This document shows positions 7,983 to 15,463 of a DNA stretch of 20,041 bases, in pieces. The notes beneath the pieces are model-generated. The model was given only the letters and a program-made list of their open reading frames with translations. It did not search any database and was not told the origin of the DNA. The stretch spans positions 1 through 20,041 of the forward strand of contig NZ_LLZN01000096.1 in NCBI RefSeq assembly GCF_001509795.1, written 5' to 3'. The translations under genes and the position numbers were made by a program. Source of the DNA: Streptomyces sp. NRRL WC-3605 (lineage in GTDB: Bacteria; Actinomycetota; Actinomycetes; Streptomycetales; Streptomycetaceae). Position 1 is the first letter of the stretch; each line of letters opens with the position of its first letter.

Positions 7983-9712
7983 CGGCTCGGCAGCACCCAG
8001 ATCGGGTTCGTGTAGAACCACAGGTCCCGCCACGGGTCAGCGTCACCGGCCACGTCGATCGCCGGACCGGCCGGGTCGATCGCCGCACCGTAGTAGCCGG
8101 GCTGCTGCCGGTTGCCGTCGGTGCCGCGCAGGCGGACGTAGAACGGCTCGTCCAGCGTGCCCAGGTCGTACCGCAGGGTGTACGTGCCGGTGCGACCCGA
8201 CGTGTCGGTTTGCTTGACTACCTTGGTGGCCGGCGCCGTCAGCTTGTCGCGGTCGGACGTCGCGTGGGAGACGTCCACCGCGCCGCGGATCAGGTCGACC
8301 CGGTTCAGCCGGGGCTGGAACATGCCCCAGTTGGGCACGTCCTGGGCGGTCACGGTGACGACGAGTTCGAGGTGGCTGCCCCGGCGGGCGGTCAGGGTGC
8401 CGCCGAGGGTCTCCTCGCCGCGGCCGCGGCCCGAGGCGACCACCCGCACGTCGAGGTTCTTCAGCAGCCGGCCGTGGTCCACCCACACCCGCCCGTCCCG
8501 GATGCCCCGCATGACCGCGGTGTAGCTGCGGTCCGCGGCGCCGACGTGAGTACGGCTGTACATGCCGGGCCAGAAGTCACTGGCGCCGTTGTTGACCTGG
8601 CCGGCGTACACCGGGTTGCCGTAGCGGCCGTTCCGGTCGAACTGCGCGGAGTCCGAGCCGTCGGGGCGGCGGGAGGTGTCGCCCCAGTTGACGTGGGAGT
8701 CGGAGTTGGCCGAGATCGACCACGGCTTACCCTCGGCGAGCAGCGAGTCCCACAGGCCGCCCACGGTGGCGGTGTAGAAGTCGAAGCCGCCCCAGGAGCG
8801 GTAGCTCTCCGGCGGGTAGCCGGGGAACGAGTTGGCGCCCGCCGCGTTGCCGTACAGGCCGCGCGCCCCGCCCGTGCCGTACCCCTTGGGCAGGCCGCCC
8901 GCCTGGTGGCCGGGGGCGCCCTCCCAGCCGACCGCGATCCGCGGGTCGGCGTCGCGCCAGGCCCGAACCTCGTGCGGGCTGTCGATCCCGTTGCGCGCCG
9001 GGTGGTTGGCGATGAAGAGGGCGTCATCGACGACGCGCCGGTCCTTCTGCCTGCCCAGCCACTGGATGCCGGCCACGGCGAGGGCCTCGTTCGCCGGGGT
9101 GTTGTCGGAGGCGCCCTTGACGCTGCCGTCGTAGTCGTTCTCGAACTGCTTGAGGACCGCGACCTCGTTCTTCCCGGGGGCCACGAAGACGGTGCCGTGT
9201 TCGGCGGCCGGGATGTTCCACTCGAGGCCCTGGAAGATCAGGGTGTCCTTCAGCTCGGCGCGGGCCGCCCTGATGTCCGGGTTGACCAGGTCGACGCCGA
9301 GGCGGGCGTGGGTCGCGCCGCCGTGGTCGGTGATGACCATCCAGTCGAGGCCGAACGCCGCGCCGTGCTGCGCCTGGTCGAGGACGGTGTACTGGCCGTC
9401 GGATGAGTGCTGGGTGTGGATGTGGTGGTCGCCCGCCAGCCAGTGGCGGACTTTCTTACCGCCCGTGGCCTTGTCGTCCTTGCCGCGGCGGGCTCCTTCC
9501 GCCATGGCCGGGGTGACGCCGAGCATGCCGGACATGCCGGCGGTGAGAGCGCCGGTGACACCGGCGGCCTTCAGCAGGCGCCGCCGGGAGAGCTCCCTGG
9601 GAGTGAGATCGGAGTCGGAGACGGAGGTGTCTGCCGCAGCTCGGGTGGCTTCGTCGACTCCGTGGGTGTGGCTGTGGGAGTGCGGACGTCTGTGGGAGTG
9701 GTCGTGTGACAC
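7979..9712 (-). CDS. Tat-exported PHP-domain metal-dependent phosphoesterase-like protein
   Basis: 577 aa from GTG 9712; AGAAGAG lies about 7 nt upstream, and the in-frame ATG at 9790 would add an unlikely leader. The N-terminus is His-rich (VSHDHSHRRPHSHSHTHG, residues 1-18). A twin-arginine signal follows: SRRRLLK at 42-48, a hydrophobic stretch, and a likely cleavage after AMA at 69-71. The mature part opens with the PHP metal motif GDHHIHTQHSSDG (His97, His99) and ITDHGG (Asp129, His130), then LIFQGLEWNIP, IANHPARNGID and SANSDSHVNWGD, all typical metal-ligand blocks. PHP proteins use two or three metals to hydrolyse phosphoesters; the substrate here is unknown. The C-terminal 150 residues look like a beta-rich domain. 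It overlaps the next gene by four bases (ATGA). Confidence 0.9.
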   Translation of the reverse strand: MSHDHSHRRPHSHSHTHGVDEATRAAADTSVSDSDLTPRELSRRRLLKAAGVTGALTAGMSGMLGVTPAMAEGARRGKDDKATGGKKVRHWLAGDHHIHTQHSSDGQYTVLDQAQHGAAFGLDWMVITDHGGATHARLGVDLVNPDIRAARAELKDTLIFQGLEWNIPAAEHGTVFVAPGKNEVAVLKQFENDYDGSVKGASDNTPANEALAVAGIQWLGRQKDRRVVDDALFIANHPARNGIDSPHEVRAWRDADPRIAVGWEGAPGHQAGGLPKGYGTGGARGLYGNAAGANSFPGYPPESYRSWGGFDFYTATVGGLWDSLLAEGKPWSISANSDSHVNWGDTSRRPDGSDSAQFDRNGRYGNPVYAGQVNNGASDFWPGMYSRTHVGAADRSYTAVMRGIRDGRVWVDHGRLLKNLDVRVVASGRGRGEETLGGTLTARRGSHLELVVTVTAQDVPNWGMFQPRLNRVDLIRGAVDVSHATSDRDKLTAPATKVVKQTDTSGRTGTYTLRYDLGTLDEPFYVRLRGTDGNRQQPGYYGAAIDPAGPAIDVAGDADPWRDLWFYTNPIWVLPSR

Positions 9713-9796
9713 GCCGGTCTCTTCTCGGTGGTGATGGTGTAATTGTGTGCACTCAGGAAACCGGCGCCTTCCCTCACCAAGTGGTCGCACCGGTTA

Positions 9797-9811
9797 CCTG
9801 ACGGCGTCAGG
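9797..9811. promoter_or_regulatory. Perfect 15-bp palindrome upstream of the PHP operon
   Basis: CCTGACG-g-CGTCAGG, perfect 7-bp arms about one central base, 85 bp before the PHP start codon. It is well placed as an operator. The rest of the 329-nt gap between the PHP gene and the arsC remnant (9713-10041) shows no gene and no clear promoter boxes. Confidence 0.5.
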
Positions 9812-10041
9812 AAGATGAAGGACCCCTCCCGCCAAGTCACCTTGCGTCGGGGGGCTTCGACCTCGGCTACACATGCACGTAGGTCGCGGCCGGGGTCCCG
9901 GCTGTCGCCGTTCCCCCTCGTCACCGTCCCCATCCAGATCGGACGTTTCCCAGCCGTTCCAAGAGCCTCCGCTCGCCTGGGTTGTGGACGCTGCAATTGC
10001 CTTGCAGGTCGCGGAAACGCGGGCGGCACAGTCCCCACCTG

Positions 10042-10500
10042 CGGCGGCAACTGCCCGTGATCGCTGCACGCTTCGCCACCGAGCGCCTGGACGCACTGGC
10101 CCGCACCCAGGGCCTGCTGTCCAAAAGCCTGCCGGAGGTCCTGTTCGTCTGCACCGAGAACTCCGGCCGATCGCAGCTCGCCTCCGCCCTCCTGCGCCAT
10201 GTAGCGGCCGGTGCCGTGCGCGTCCACAGCGCCGACACACTGCCCCGCGACCGGATCGATCCCGTGGCTTTGCAGCTGCTCGGCGAGCTGGGCGTGTCAA
10301 CGGACTAGGAGTTCCCCAAGCTCCTGACCCGGGAAGTCGTCCGTGCTGCCGGCATCGTGATCACCCTGGGCTACGGCGACGCCTGCCCCGTGATCTCCGG
10401 CCGTCGGTACGTCGACTGGGACCTGCCCCACCTCAAAGGGCTGGGCATCGACTCCGCGCGCGCCGTGCGTGAGACACTCGCCCGACGCGTAGCCCGGTGA
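10042..10500 (+). pseudogene. arsC: Arsenate reductase (low-MW phosphatase type), 5'-truncated with in-frame amber codon
   Basis: The frame reads LPVIAARFATERLDALARTQ, then PEVLFVCTENSGRSQLASAL with the CX5R phosphatase loop (C-T-E-N-S-G-R-S). It continues VHSADTLPRDRIDPVALQLL to VSTD, then TAG at 10306-10308. The same frame resumes EFPKLLTREVVRAAGIVITL, GYGDACP, RRYVDWDLPHL to TGA at 10498-10500. Actinobacterial thioredoxin-linked ArsC proteins carry an N-terminal helical extension ending like this one; the start of that extension is missing here. The second redox region is GYGDAC where most members have GCGD(T/A)C, so one reducing cysteine has become Tyr. Truncation, stop and Cys loss together argue for a dead gene. 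No arsR or acr3 genes are nearby. Confidence 0.8.
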
Positions 10501-10565
10501 CGCATTCCCTTCGCTAACGCCGTCGACGCCGGAGCCGCCCGTGTCGTGGCGTATCTCGGCGATGA

Positions 10566-10784
10566 CGAGAGCGTGACGAGATCGTTCGCGAGGGCTCCCT
10601 GCGGGCGTCGGCCGCCGCGTTGAAGACGGAAGTCAACCAATACATAACCGAGTTGGCAGCCGAGACCGACAAGCACGGACGGCGCCTGGTCGTCCGCAAC
10701 GGACACCACCGGCCCCTGACCGTCGTCGCCGCGGCCGGGCCGGCCGAGGTCACAGCGCCGGGGGTCAACTGCCGCCGCGTCGGC
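10566..10784 (+). mobile_element. IS256-type transposase N-terminal fragment
   Basis: The frame contains ERDEIVREGSLRASAAALKT, EVNQYITELAAETDKHGRRL, VVRNGHHRP and then EVTAPGVNCRRVG. This is the N-terminal region of actinobacterial IS256-family transposases (E.Y...R...GRRLVVRNGHH.PRTV...G.VEV.APRVNDKRV). The start codon region and everything after the VND.RV motif, including the DDE core, are missing. It ends where the IS701-type element begins, so that insertion probably broke it. Confidence 0.75.
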
Positions 10785-10824
10785 CAGTACTGCAACGGTG
10801 TTTGTGCTGAGTGCTGTGCAGTTT

Positions 10825-11912
10825 TCAGGGGCTGTGCCCGCGTCGTTTGTAGTGACTGATGCGGGCTTGGTGTTGGCGTCGGCGGCGCCATGTCGACCAG
10901 TGCAGGATGTGGTCGACCGGGGTGGGACGGCGGTCGGTGAGGCGGGTGATCAGGCGTCGGATCTCGGCGAGGCTGAGGTGGATGAGCGGGAAGGATCCGT
11001 TTCTGCTTTGTCGGTGTCGAGTTCGCGGGCGCGCAGGACGGTGAGGCAGGCGTGGGCGGCCATGGCCAGGGTCATGTGGCGGTGCCGGCCGGGATAGCGG
11101 CGGACCTGGTAGTCGTCCAAGCCGCATTCCTGTTTCGCGCTCTGGAAGCGCTCCTCGACCGCCCACCGGCTTGCGGCGATACGGATGAGCTCGTCGAGTG
11201 TGGTGTCGGCGCGACAGTAGGCGATGTAGTAGGAGATCTCCTCGGGCCTGCTGATGCTGCGGCGGGCGAGGACCCAGTGCCGGCGGCCCTCGCGGTGCCA
11301 GGGCCGCACCTCGACACGGGCCCAGTCATAGATCCGCCGACCGTGGGCGCCCTCGTCGCAGGAACGGCGTTTCCACTTCTGCCGCGGCAGGCCGGGAAAC
11401 AGGTCGTGGACGGGGTGATCGATGGACCAGCGGGTGACAACCGTGTCGTGCCGGGTGGTGGCCATGACATGGAAGACGTCGGCCTGCTCCAGCTCGAAAC
11501 GCCAGCCCTTGCTGAAGCCATAGGCGGCATCCGCGGTCACCCAGCCAAACGGAATCCGGTCGGCGATGGCCCGGCGGACCATCGCCTTGGCCGTGGCCAC
11601 CTTCGTCTCAAACGTGATCTCGTCGCCGATGCCCGCGCGGCGACAGCGTGCCCGGTCGTCCGTCCAGGACGTGGGCAGATACAACCGCCGGTCGATCAGC
11701 GTGCGTCCGCGGCCGGTGGCGTAGGCGAGGAACACACCGATCTGGCAGTTCTCGGTGCGTCCGGCGGTGCCGGAGTACTGCCTTTGCACCCCTGCCGAGC
11801 GGACGCCCTTCTTCAGGAAGCCGGTGTCATCCACGATCAGCACGGCATCCCGGTCTCCGAGATGCTCGACGACATAGGTGCGGACGTCGTCCAGAACCTC
11901 GTCGGCGTCGAG
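10825..11912 (-). mobile_element. IS701-type transposase, 5'-truncated and frameshifted
   Basis: From about 11912 the minus frame reads LDADEVLDDVRTYVVEHLG, then VLIVDDTGFLKKGVRSAGVQ, SAGVQRQYSGTAGRTENCQI, WVTADAAYGF and AVEERFQSAKQECGLDDYQV. These contain the DDE acidic residues: Asp near 11830, Asp near 11530 and Glu near 11155. The initial ~80 residues of the family are missing; upstream sequence to 12113 is unrelated repeat-rich DNA although the frame stays open. Near 10990-11000 the frame is lost: in the +1 neighbour the authentic end FPLIHLSLAEIRRLITRLTD, WSTWRRRRQHQARISHYKRR runs to a stop at 10825. The element is therefore dead. The flank at 10785-10824 probably includes its end, but with the other end deleted the terminal repeats cannot be matched. 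Confidence 0.85.
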
Positions 11913-11986
11913 GTCGGTCGCATGGTCTACGGCGTCCGCGACGCCCGCGGCGTCACTGCGCCCCCCGGTGGGACGTGACCGCGCCG

Positions 11987-12058
11987 CACCCCCTGTCCTC
12001 GCCACACCCCCTGTCCTCGTCACGTCCCCGGTCTCGTCACGCCGCTGTCCTCGCCACG
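11987..12058. repeat. 18-nt imperfect tandem repeat
   Basis: CACCCCCTGTCCTCGCCA at 11987 is repeated almost exactly at 12005 (one T for C), followed by two degenerate units of the same period. It lies between the IS701-type breakpoint and the metallo-hydrolase gene. In the minus frame it gives a six-residue TRTGGV-like repeat with no known meaning. Confidence 0.6.
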
Positions 12059-12131
12059 CCCTGCCCATGCCCCCGGTCCACGCCCGTCCGGCCCGGTACC
12101 GTCCGGACGTCACGAAAGGAAACGATCCGCT

Positions 12132-12919
12132 TTGTCCCGCGCGTCACCCGGTCAGGCCCCCGGCTTCCAGAGGTTCCGGCTCGGAGGCCTCCTGATCACC
12201 GCCCTGTACGACGGATTCGTCCCCATCCTCGCCGAGGACCTGCACGGTGAGCCGCAGAGCGAGATCCGCCGCCGCCTGGCCGACGCCTACCTCCCGGAGG
12301 ACGGCGACCCCCATACGGCCGTCATCGGCTTCCTCGTCGAGAACGACGGCCGGCGCGTCCTCGTCGACGCCGGCAGCGGCAGCACACTCGGCCCCGACAC
12401 CGGGCACCTGCGCGAGGCGCTCTGTGCCGCCGGGGTCGCCGCGGAGGACGTCGAGCACGTCCTCATCACCCATCTCCATCCCGATCACAGTGGCGGTCTC
12501 GTCACCGACGATGGCGAGCCCGTCTACCCCCGGGCCACCGTCCACGTCGCACGTGCCGAAGCCGAGTACTGGCTCGACGAGGAGCTGGCGGCGCAGGCGG
12601 TGGGCGTCCAGAAGCAGATCCACACGCCGGGCACAGCGGCTTTCTCTTCACCGCAGGCGACGAGCCGGTCCTGTTCTGGGGCGACACCATCCACAGCCAC
12701 ACCGTCCAGCTGCCGTGCCCGCACGTGTCGATCGCCATCGACAGCGCCGAGGCCCGCGCGGTGCAGGCACGCGCCAGGGTTCTCGACGAGGTCGCCACCC
12801 GCGGCTGGTGGGTCGCCGCCTCCCGTCTGCCCTTCCCCGGCCTGGGCCACCTGCGGCGCGCAGGAGAGGGCTACGGATGGGCTCCCGTCCACTTCAAGCC
12901 CGTCGACCAGCCCGGCTGA
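12132..12919 (+). pseudogene. MBL-fold metallo-hydrolase, frameshifted with internal deletion
   Basis: A TTG start at 12132 with AAAGGA about 11 nt upstream is the only plausible beginning. It encodes FRLGGLLITALYDGFVPILA, then VIGFLVENDGRRVLVDAGSG and the zinc motif THLHPDHSGG. The frame breaks at 12632/12633: reading past a missing C restores PGHSGFLFTAGDEPVLFWGD, TIHSHTVQLPCPHVSIAIDS and LPFPGLGHLRRAGEGYGWAP to the stop at 12917-12919. The shift falls inside the second metal-ligand motif (PGHSG). Compared with typical members, about 30-40 residues also seem missing between LAAQAVGVQKQI and HTPG. Intact relatives are cytoplasmic zinc hydrolases of unknown substrate. A sequencing error could explain the shift but not the deletion. 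Confidence 0.8.
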
Positions 12920-13003
12920 CTCCGAACGGAGCGGGCATACCGGCACCAGGGGCCGGACGGTCCCCAGGCGGCGGGGGCGCGGGCACCGGCAGCCGTGCTG
13001 CTG

Positions 13004-13080
13004 CCCGGCTCGCCCCGTCCGGCTCGCCCCGCCCGGCTTGCCCATGCGGCTTGGGCCCGTGCGGCTTGGGCCCGTGCGGC
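13004..13080. repeat. GC-rich 14/15-nt tandem repeats
   Basis: Three units of about 14 nt like CCGGCTCGCCCCGT (from 13004) pass into exact 15-nt units GCGGCTTGGGCCCGT at 13046 and 13061, with a partial third at 13076. Confidence 0.7.
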
Positions 13081-13267
13081 GCAGGAACGCGTTCCCGCGT
13101 CACCGCACCAGGTGACGATCACCCTGTCGGACCGCGGCACCCCGCAGGTCCCACCGCCACAGCAGCCCCTGGCGGAACGGATGATGTCGTGGGCGACGCG
13201 ACAACGCGCCGTAGGCCCCGGATCCCCTTTTTCGTGTGCGTGCGCCGGTCGGGAATGATCTCTGCGT

Positions 13268-13348
13268 TGAAAAGGGCCAGCCTCTCCAACGAGCCACAGA
13301 TCCTGAAGTGAAGAGAGCCAGCTTCTCCACGAGCCACAGATCCTGAAG
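13268..13348. repeat. 41-nt direct repeat, two copies
   Basis: Unit 1 (13268-13308) and unit 2 (13309-13348) are head-to-tail and differ by three substitutions and one missing A. Both contain ACGAGCCACAGATCCTGAAG, identical over 20 nt. The units sit in a somewhat A-richer patch. No role identified. Confidence 0.8.
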
Positions 13349-13471
13349 GAGCAGCGGTCCGCGGGGTCCGGCGCTCACACTGTCCTGGCTGTCGGGGGCA
13401 GGTACTCCCGCCGCTGCCGTCAGCGGTTACGTGTTCTCTTCGCAAGACACGGGGTGGTCTTCCGCATCATG

Positions 13472-13490
13472 CGCGGCCGGGGGGGCCGCG
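13472..13490 (-). terminator. Hairpin downstream of the HD-domain gene
   Basis: CGCGGCC pairs with GGCCGCG around a GGGGG loop, 47 nt after the HD gene stop. A possible terminator for the GlxA/HD transcription unit. Confidence 0.4.
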
Positions 13491-13536
13491 GGCGCCGGCG
13501 TCGTCTCCGTTGCGGCGCGGCGGGGGCGTGCGCGGT

Positions 13537-14175
13537 TCACTCGGGCCAGGGGTTGTTCCGGATGATCTCGACGAAGTCCTTCCTGCGGAAGGAGGGGTCG
13601 AAGTGCGCCAGGACGTCGTCGTTCATCGTCCCGAAGGTGGTGTCGGGGCGGTGGACCATGCCCTCGCAAAACGCCTTGAGAATCCGGTTCTTGAAGTCCG
13701 GGCGCGGGTGCGCCGCCACGACCTCGGCGCGCTGGGCCCCGGTGATCTCGTCCAGGTCGAGACCCAGGACGTCCGTCTCCACCCCGAGCGTCACCACGCC
13801 CACTTCCGGGGCCAGGTGCAGCGGGACCTCCGGCGTGGTGTGCAGGGCGATCGCCAGCCAGACGTTACGGGCCTCCTCCTCGGAGCGCCCGTGCTCGAGG
13901 AGGAAGCCGCGCGCGGCCTCGGCGCCGTCCAGCTCGAAGCGGCGGTCGGTGGTGGCGTATGCGGGGGTGAGGCCGAGATCGTGGAAGAGGCCGCCCACGT
14001 AGGCGAGTTCGGGGTCGACCTCGATGCCCCGGGCCGCTGATTTCAGCATGCCCCACAGGAACACCCTGCGTGAGTGATGGAAGATGGTGTCGTCGGTCGA
14101 CTCGCGGACGAGTGAGGTGGCCTGGCGAACGAGTTCGGTGTCGGGAATGGTGATCCCCGCGATGGTCTCGGGCAT
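13537..14175 (-). CDS. HD-domain hydrolase (cyanamide hydratase-like)
   Basis: 212 aa from ATG 14175, with AGGAGG about 5 nt upstream; this ribosome binding site decides the start over an in-frame ATG at 14274. The HD metal motif is complete: His33/34 (IFHHSRRVFLWG), His65-Asp66 (GGLFHDLGL) and later ALHTTPEVPLH and the Asp in DLDEITGAQR. The HSxRV(F/Y)LWG...LFHDLGLT pattern is that of the HD subgroup named after fungal cyanamide hydratase. Bacterial members are mostly uncharacterised metal-dependent hydrolases, so that name is a family label, not a proven activity. It follows the GlxA-type regulator by 112 nt on the same strand and may share its transcript or be its target. Confidence 0.88.
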   Translation of the reverse strand: MPETIAGITIPDTELVRQATSLVRESTDDTIFHHSRRVFLWGMLKSAARGIEVDPELAYVGGLFHDLGLTPAYATTDRRFELDGAEAARGFLLEHGRSEEEARNVWLAIALHTTPEVPLHLAPEVGVVTLGVETDVLGLDLDEITGAQRAEVVAAHPRPDFKNRILKAFCEGMVHRPDTTFGTMNDDVLAHFDPSFRRKDFVEIIRNNPWPE

Positions 14176-14287
14176 CGGTCCTCCTGGGTCGTATGGGAGC
14201 AGGACTTCAGCATCACCTGCCGCACATCTCTCCTCCACCGCGCATTGCGACGGCCATCCCACAGATCCGGACATCGCCGTCCGCCCG

Positions 14288-15280
14288 CTATCGCGGGGTG
14301 TCCTTGCCCTGCTCGGTGGTGGCGAACCGGTCGCGGTACTGGCTCGGTGACACGCCGAGCCGTGCCACGAAGGAGCGGCGCATGGTCTCGGCGCTGCCGA
14401 ACCCGGCGCCGCGGGCGGTCTGCGCGACGGTGTGTCCGCGGTCGAGCAGGGCCTTGGCGTGGTCGAGGCGTACGAGTTCCACGTATCGGGCGGGGGTGGT
14501 GTGGAGTTCGGCCGCGAAGAGCCTGCCCAGCTGGCGCGGGCTGACGCCGACGCGTGCGGCCAGGGCCGCGGCGCTGTGATCGAGCGCCGGCTGGGCGGAG
14601 ATCAGGTCGACGACGGCGCGCAGCGGCGAGGTGCGCGGTGGCCTGCGGTCCAGGGGTGCCGAGAACTGGGACTGGCCACCGGGGCGCTGCATGAACATCA
14701 CGAGTTGCCGGGCCACCTCGCGGGTGAGGTCGGCGCCGTGGTCCTCCTCGACGAGAGCGAGTGCGAGATCCATGCCGGCCGAGACGCCCGCGGAGGTGTA
14801 CAGGGCCGCGTCCTGGACGAACAGCGCGTCGCTTTCCACCCTGACGTCCGGGAAGGCACGTGCCAGCAGCCCCGCGTGTCTCCAGTGGGTGGTCGCCCTG
14901 CGCCCCGCCAGCAGGCCGGCCGCGGCCAGGATGAACGACCCCGTGCAGACGGAGGCCGTGCGGCGACTGCGCGCGTGCAGGTCCTTGACGGTATCGGCCA
15001 GGTCCGTCTCGATGGCCCGGTCGACCAGGATGTCTCCCCCCGCGACCACCACGGTGTCGGGGTCGGGGACATCGGCGGCCTGACCGTCGACGGGGACCTG
15101 CATGCCCGTCGACGCGAGGACCGGTTTACCGGAAGGCGAGACGTAGTGGATCGCGTACGCCGCACCGAACTGGTTCGCCTCGGCGAATACCTCCGCCGGG
15201 CCGGCCACGTCGAGCATCTTCACTCCGTCGAAGATCACGAACGCGATATCACGGGTGTGCGCCATGCCCGTGTGCGCCAT
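14288..15280 (-). CDS. GlxA-family transcriptional regulator (DJ-1/PfpI + AraC HTH)
   Basis: 330 aa from ATG 15280, preceded by GGAGGTGA at a 5-nt spacing. Residues 10-180 form the class I glutamine-amidotransferase-like domain: AFVIFDGVKMLDVAGPAEVF at the start and VCTGSFILAAAGLLAGRRAT with the nucleophile-elbow Cys112. Residues 218-320 carry the AraC double helix-turn-helix (LAARVGVSPRQLGRLFAAEL, then VAQTARGAGFGSAETMRRSF and LGVSPSQYRDRF). Such proteins activate transcription in response to small molecules, sometimes nitrogen compounds; the ligand here is unknown. The start region is a tandem duplication: MAHTG is followed by a second MAHTR, giving an alternative ATG at 15265. The HD hydrolase directly downstream is the likely partner. 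Confidence 0.93.
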   Translation of the reverse strand: MAHTGMAHTRDIAFVIFDGVKMLDVAGPAEVFAEANQFGAAYAIHYVSPSGKPVLASTGMQVPVDGQAADVPDPDTVVVAGGDILVDRAIETDLADTVKDLHARSRRTASVCTGSFILAAAGLLAGRRATTHWRHAGLLARAFPDVRVESDALFVQDAALYTSAGVSAGMDLALALVEEDHGADLTREVARQLVMFMQRPGGQSQFSAPLDRRPPRTSPLRAVVDLISAQPALDHSAAALAARVGVSPRQLGRLFAAELHTTPARYVELVRLDHAKALLDRGHTVAQTARGAGFGSAETMRRSFVARLGVSPSQYRDRFATTEQGKDTPR

Positions 15281-15463
15281 GCCCCTCACCTCCCTGTCCC
15301 CCACCACCATGCCCCCCACCCCCATCATGTTCCTCGCCTCCTGCCCCCACCTCCGCCACGGCCGCCGGCGGACCGCGATGACACCGGCAATCGCCGTCAC
15401 GGCGCCGGGCACCGAAGCGACACCCGGCCGTCACCACCGGCACCCCCACCCCGGCCGTCGAGG

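Larger units (their letters stand above)
12920..13536. other. 617-nt gene-free stretch with repeats
   Basis: No frame shows a recognisable protein. The stretch contains the GC-rich 14/15-nt repeats (13004-13080), the 41-nt direct repeat (13268-13348) and a hairpin at 13472-13490. Between them I see nothing with a clear role. Confidence 0.6.

Noticed and set aside
7964..9406. A 480-codon plus-strand open frame
   Set aside because: Antisense shadow of the PHP gene, with Val/Gly/Ala/Arg-rich composition typical of such shadows.
12132..12134. Leaderless or alternative upstream start for the metallo-hydrolase
   Set aside because: No upstream in-frame ATG/GTG with a ribosome binding site was found; TTG with AAAGGA is the best available, and the gene is broken anyway.
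13268..13348. Possible CRISPR array
   Set aside because: Only two abutting units without spacers, and no cas genes in the window.
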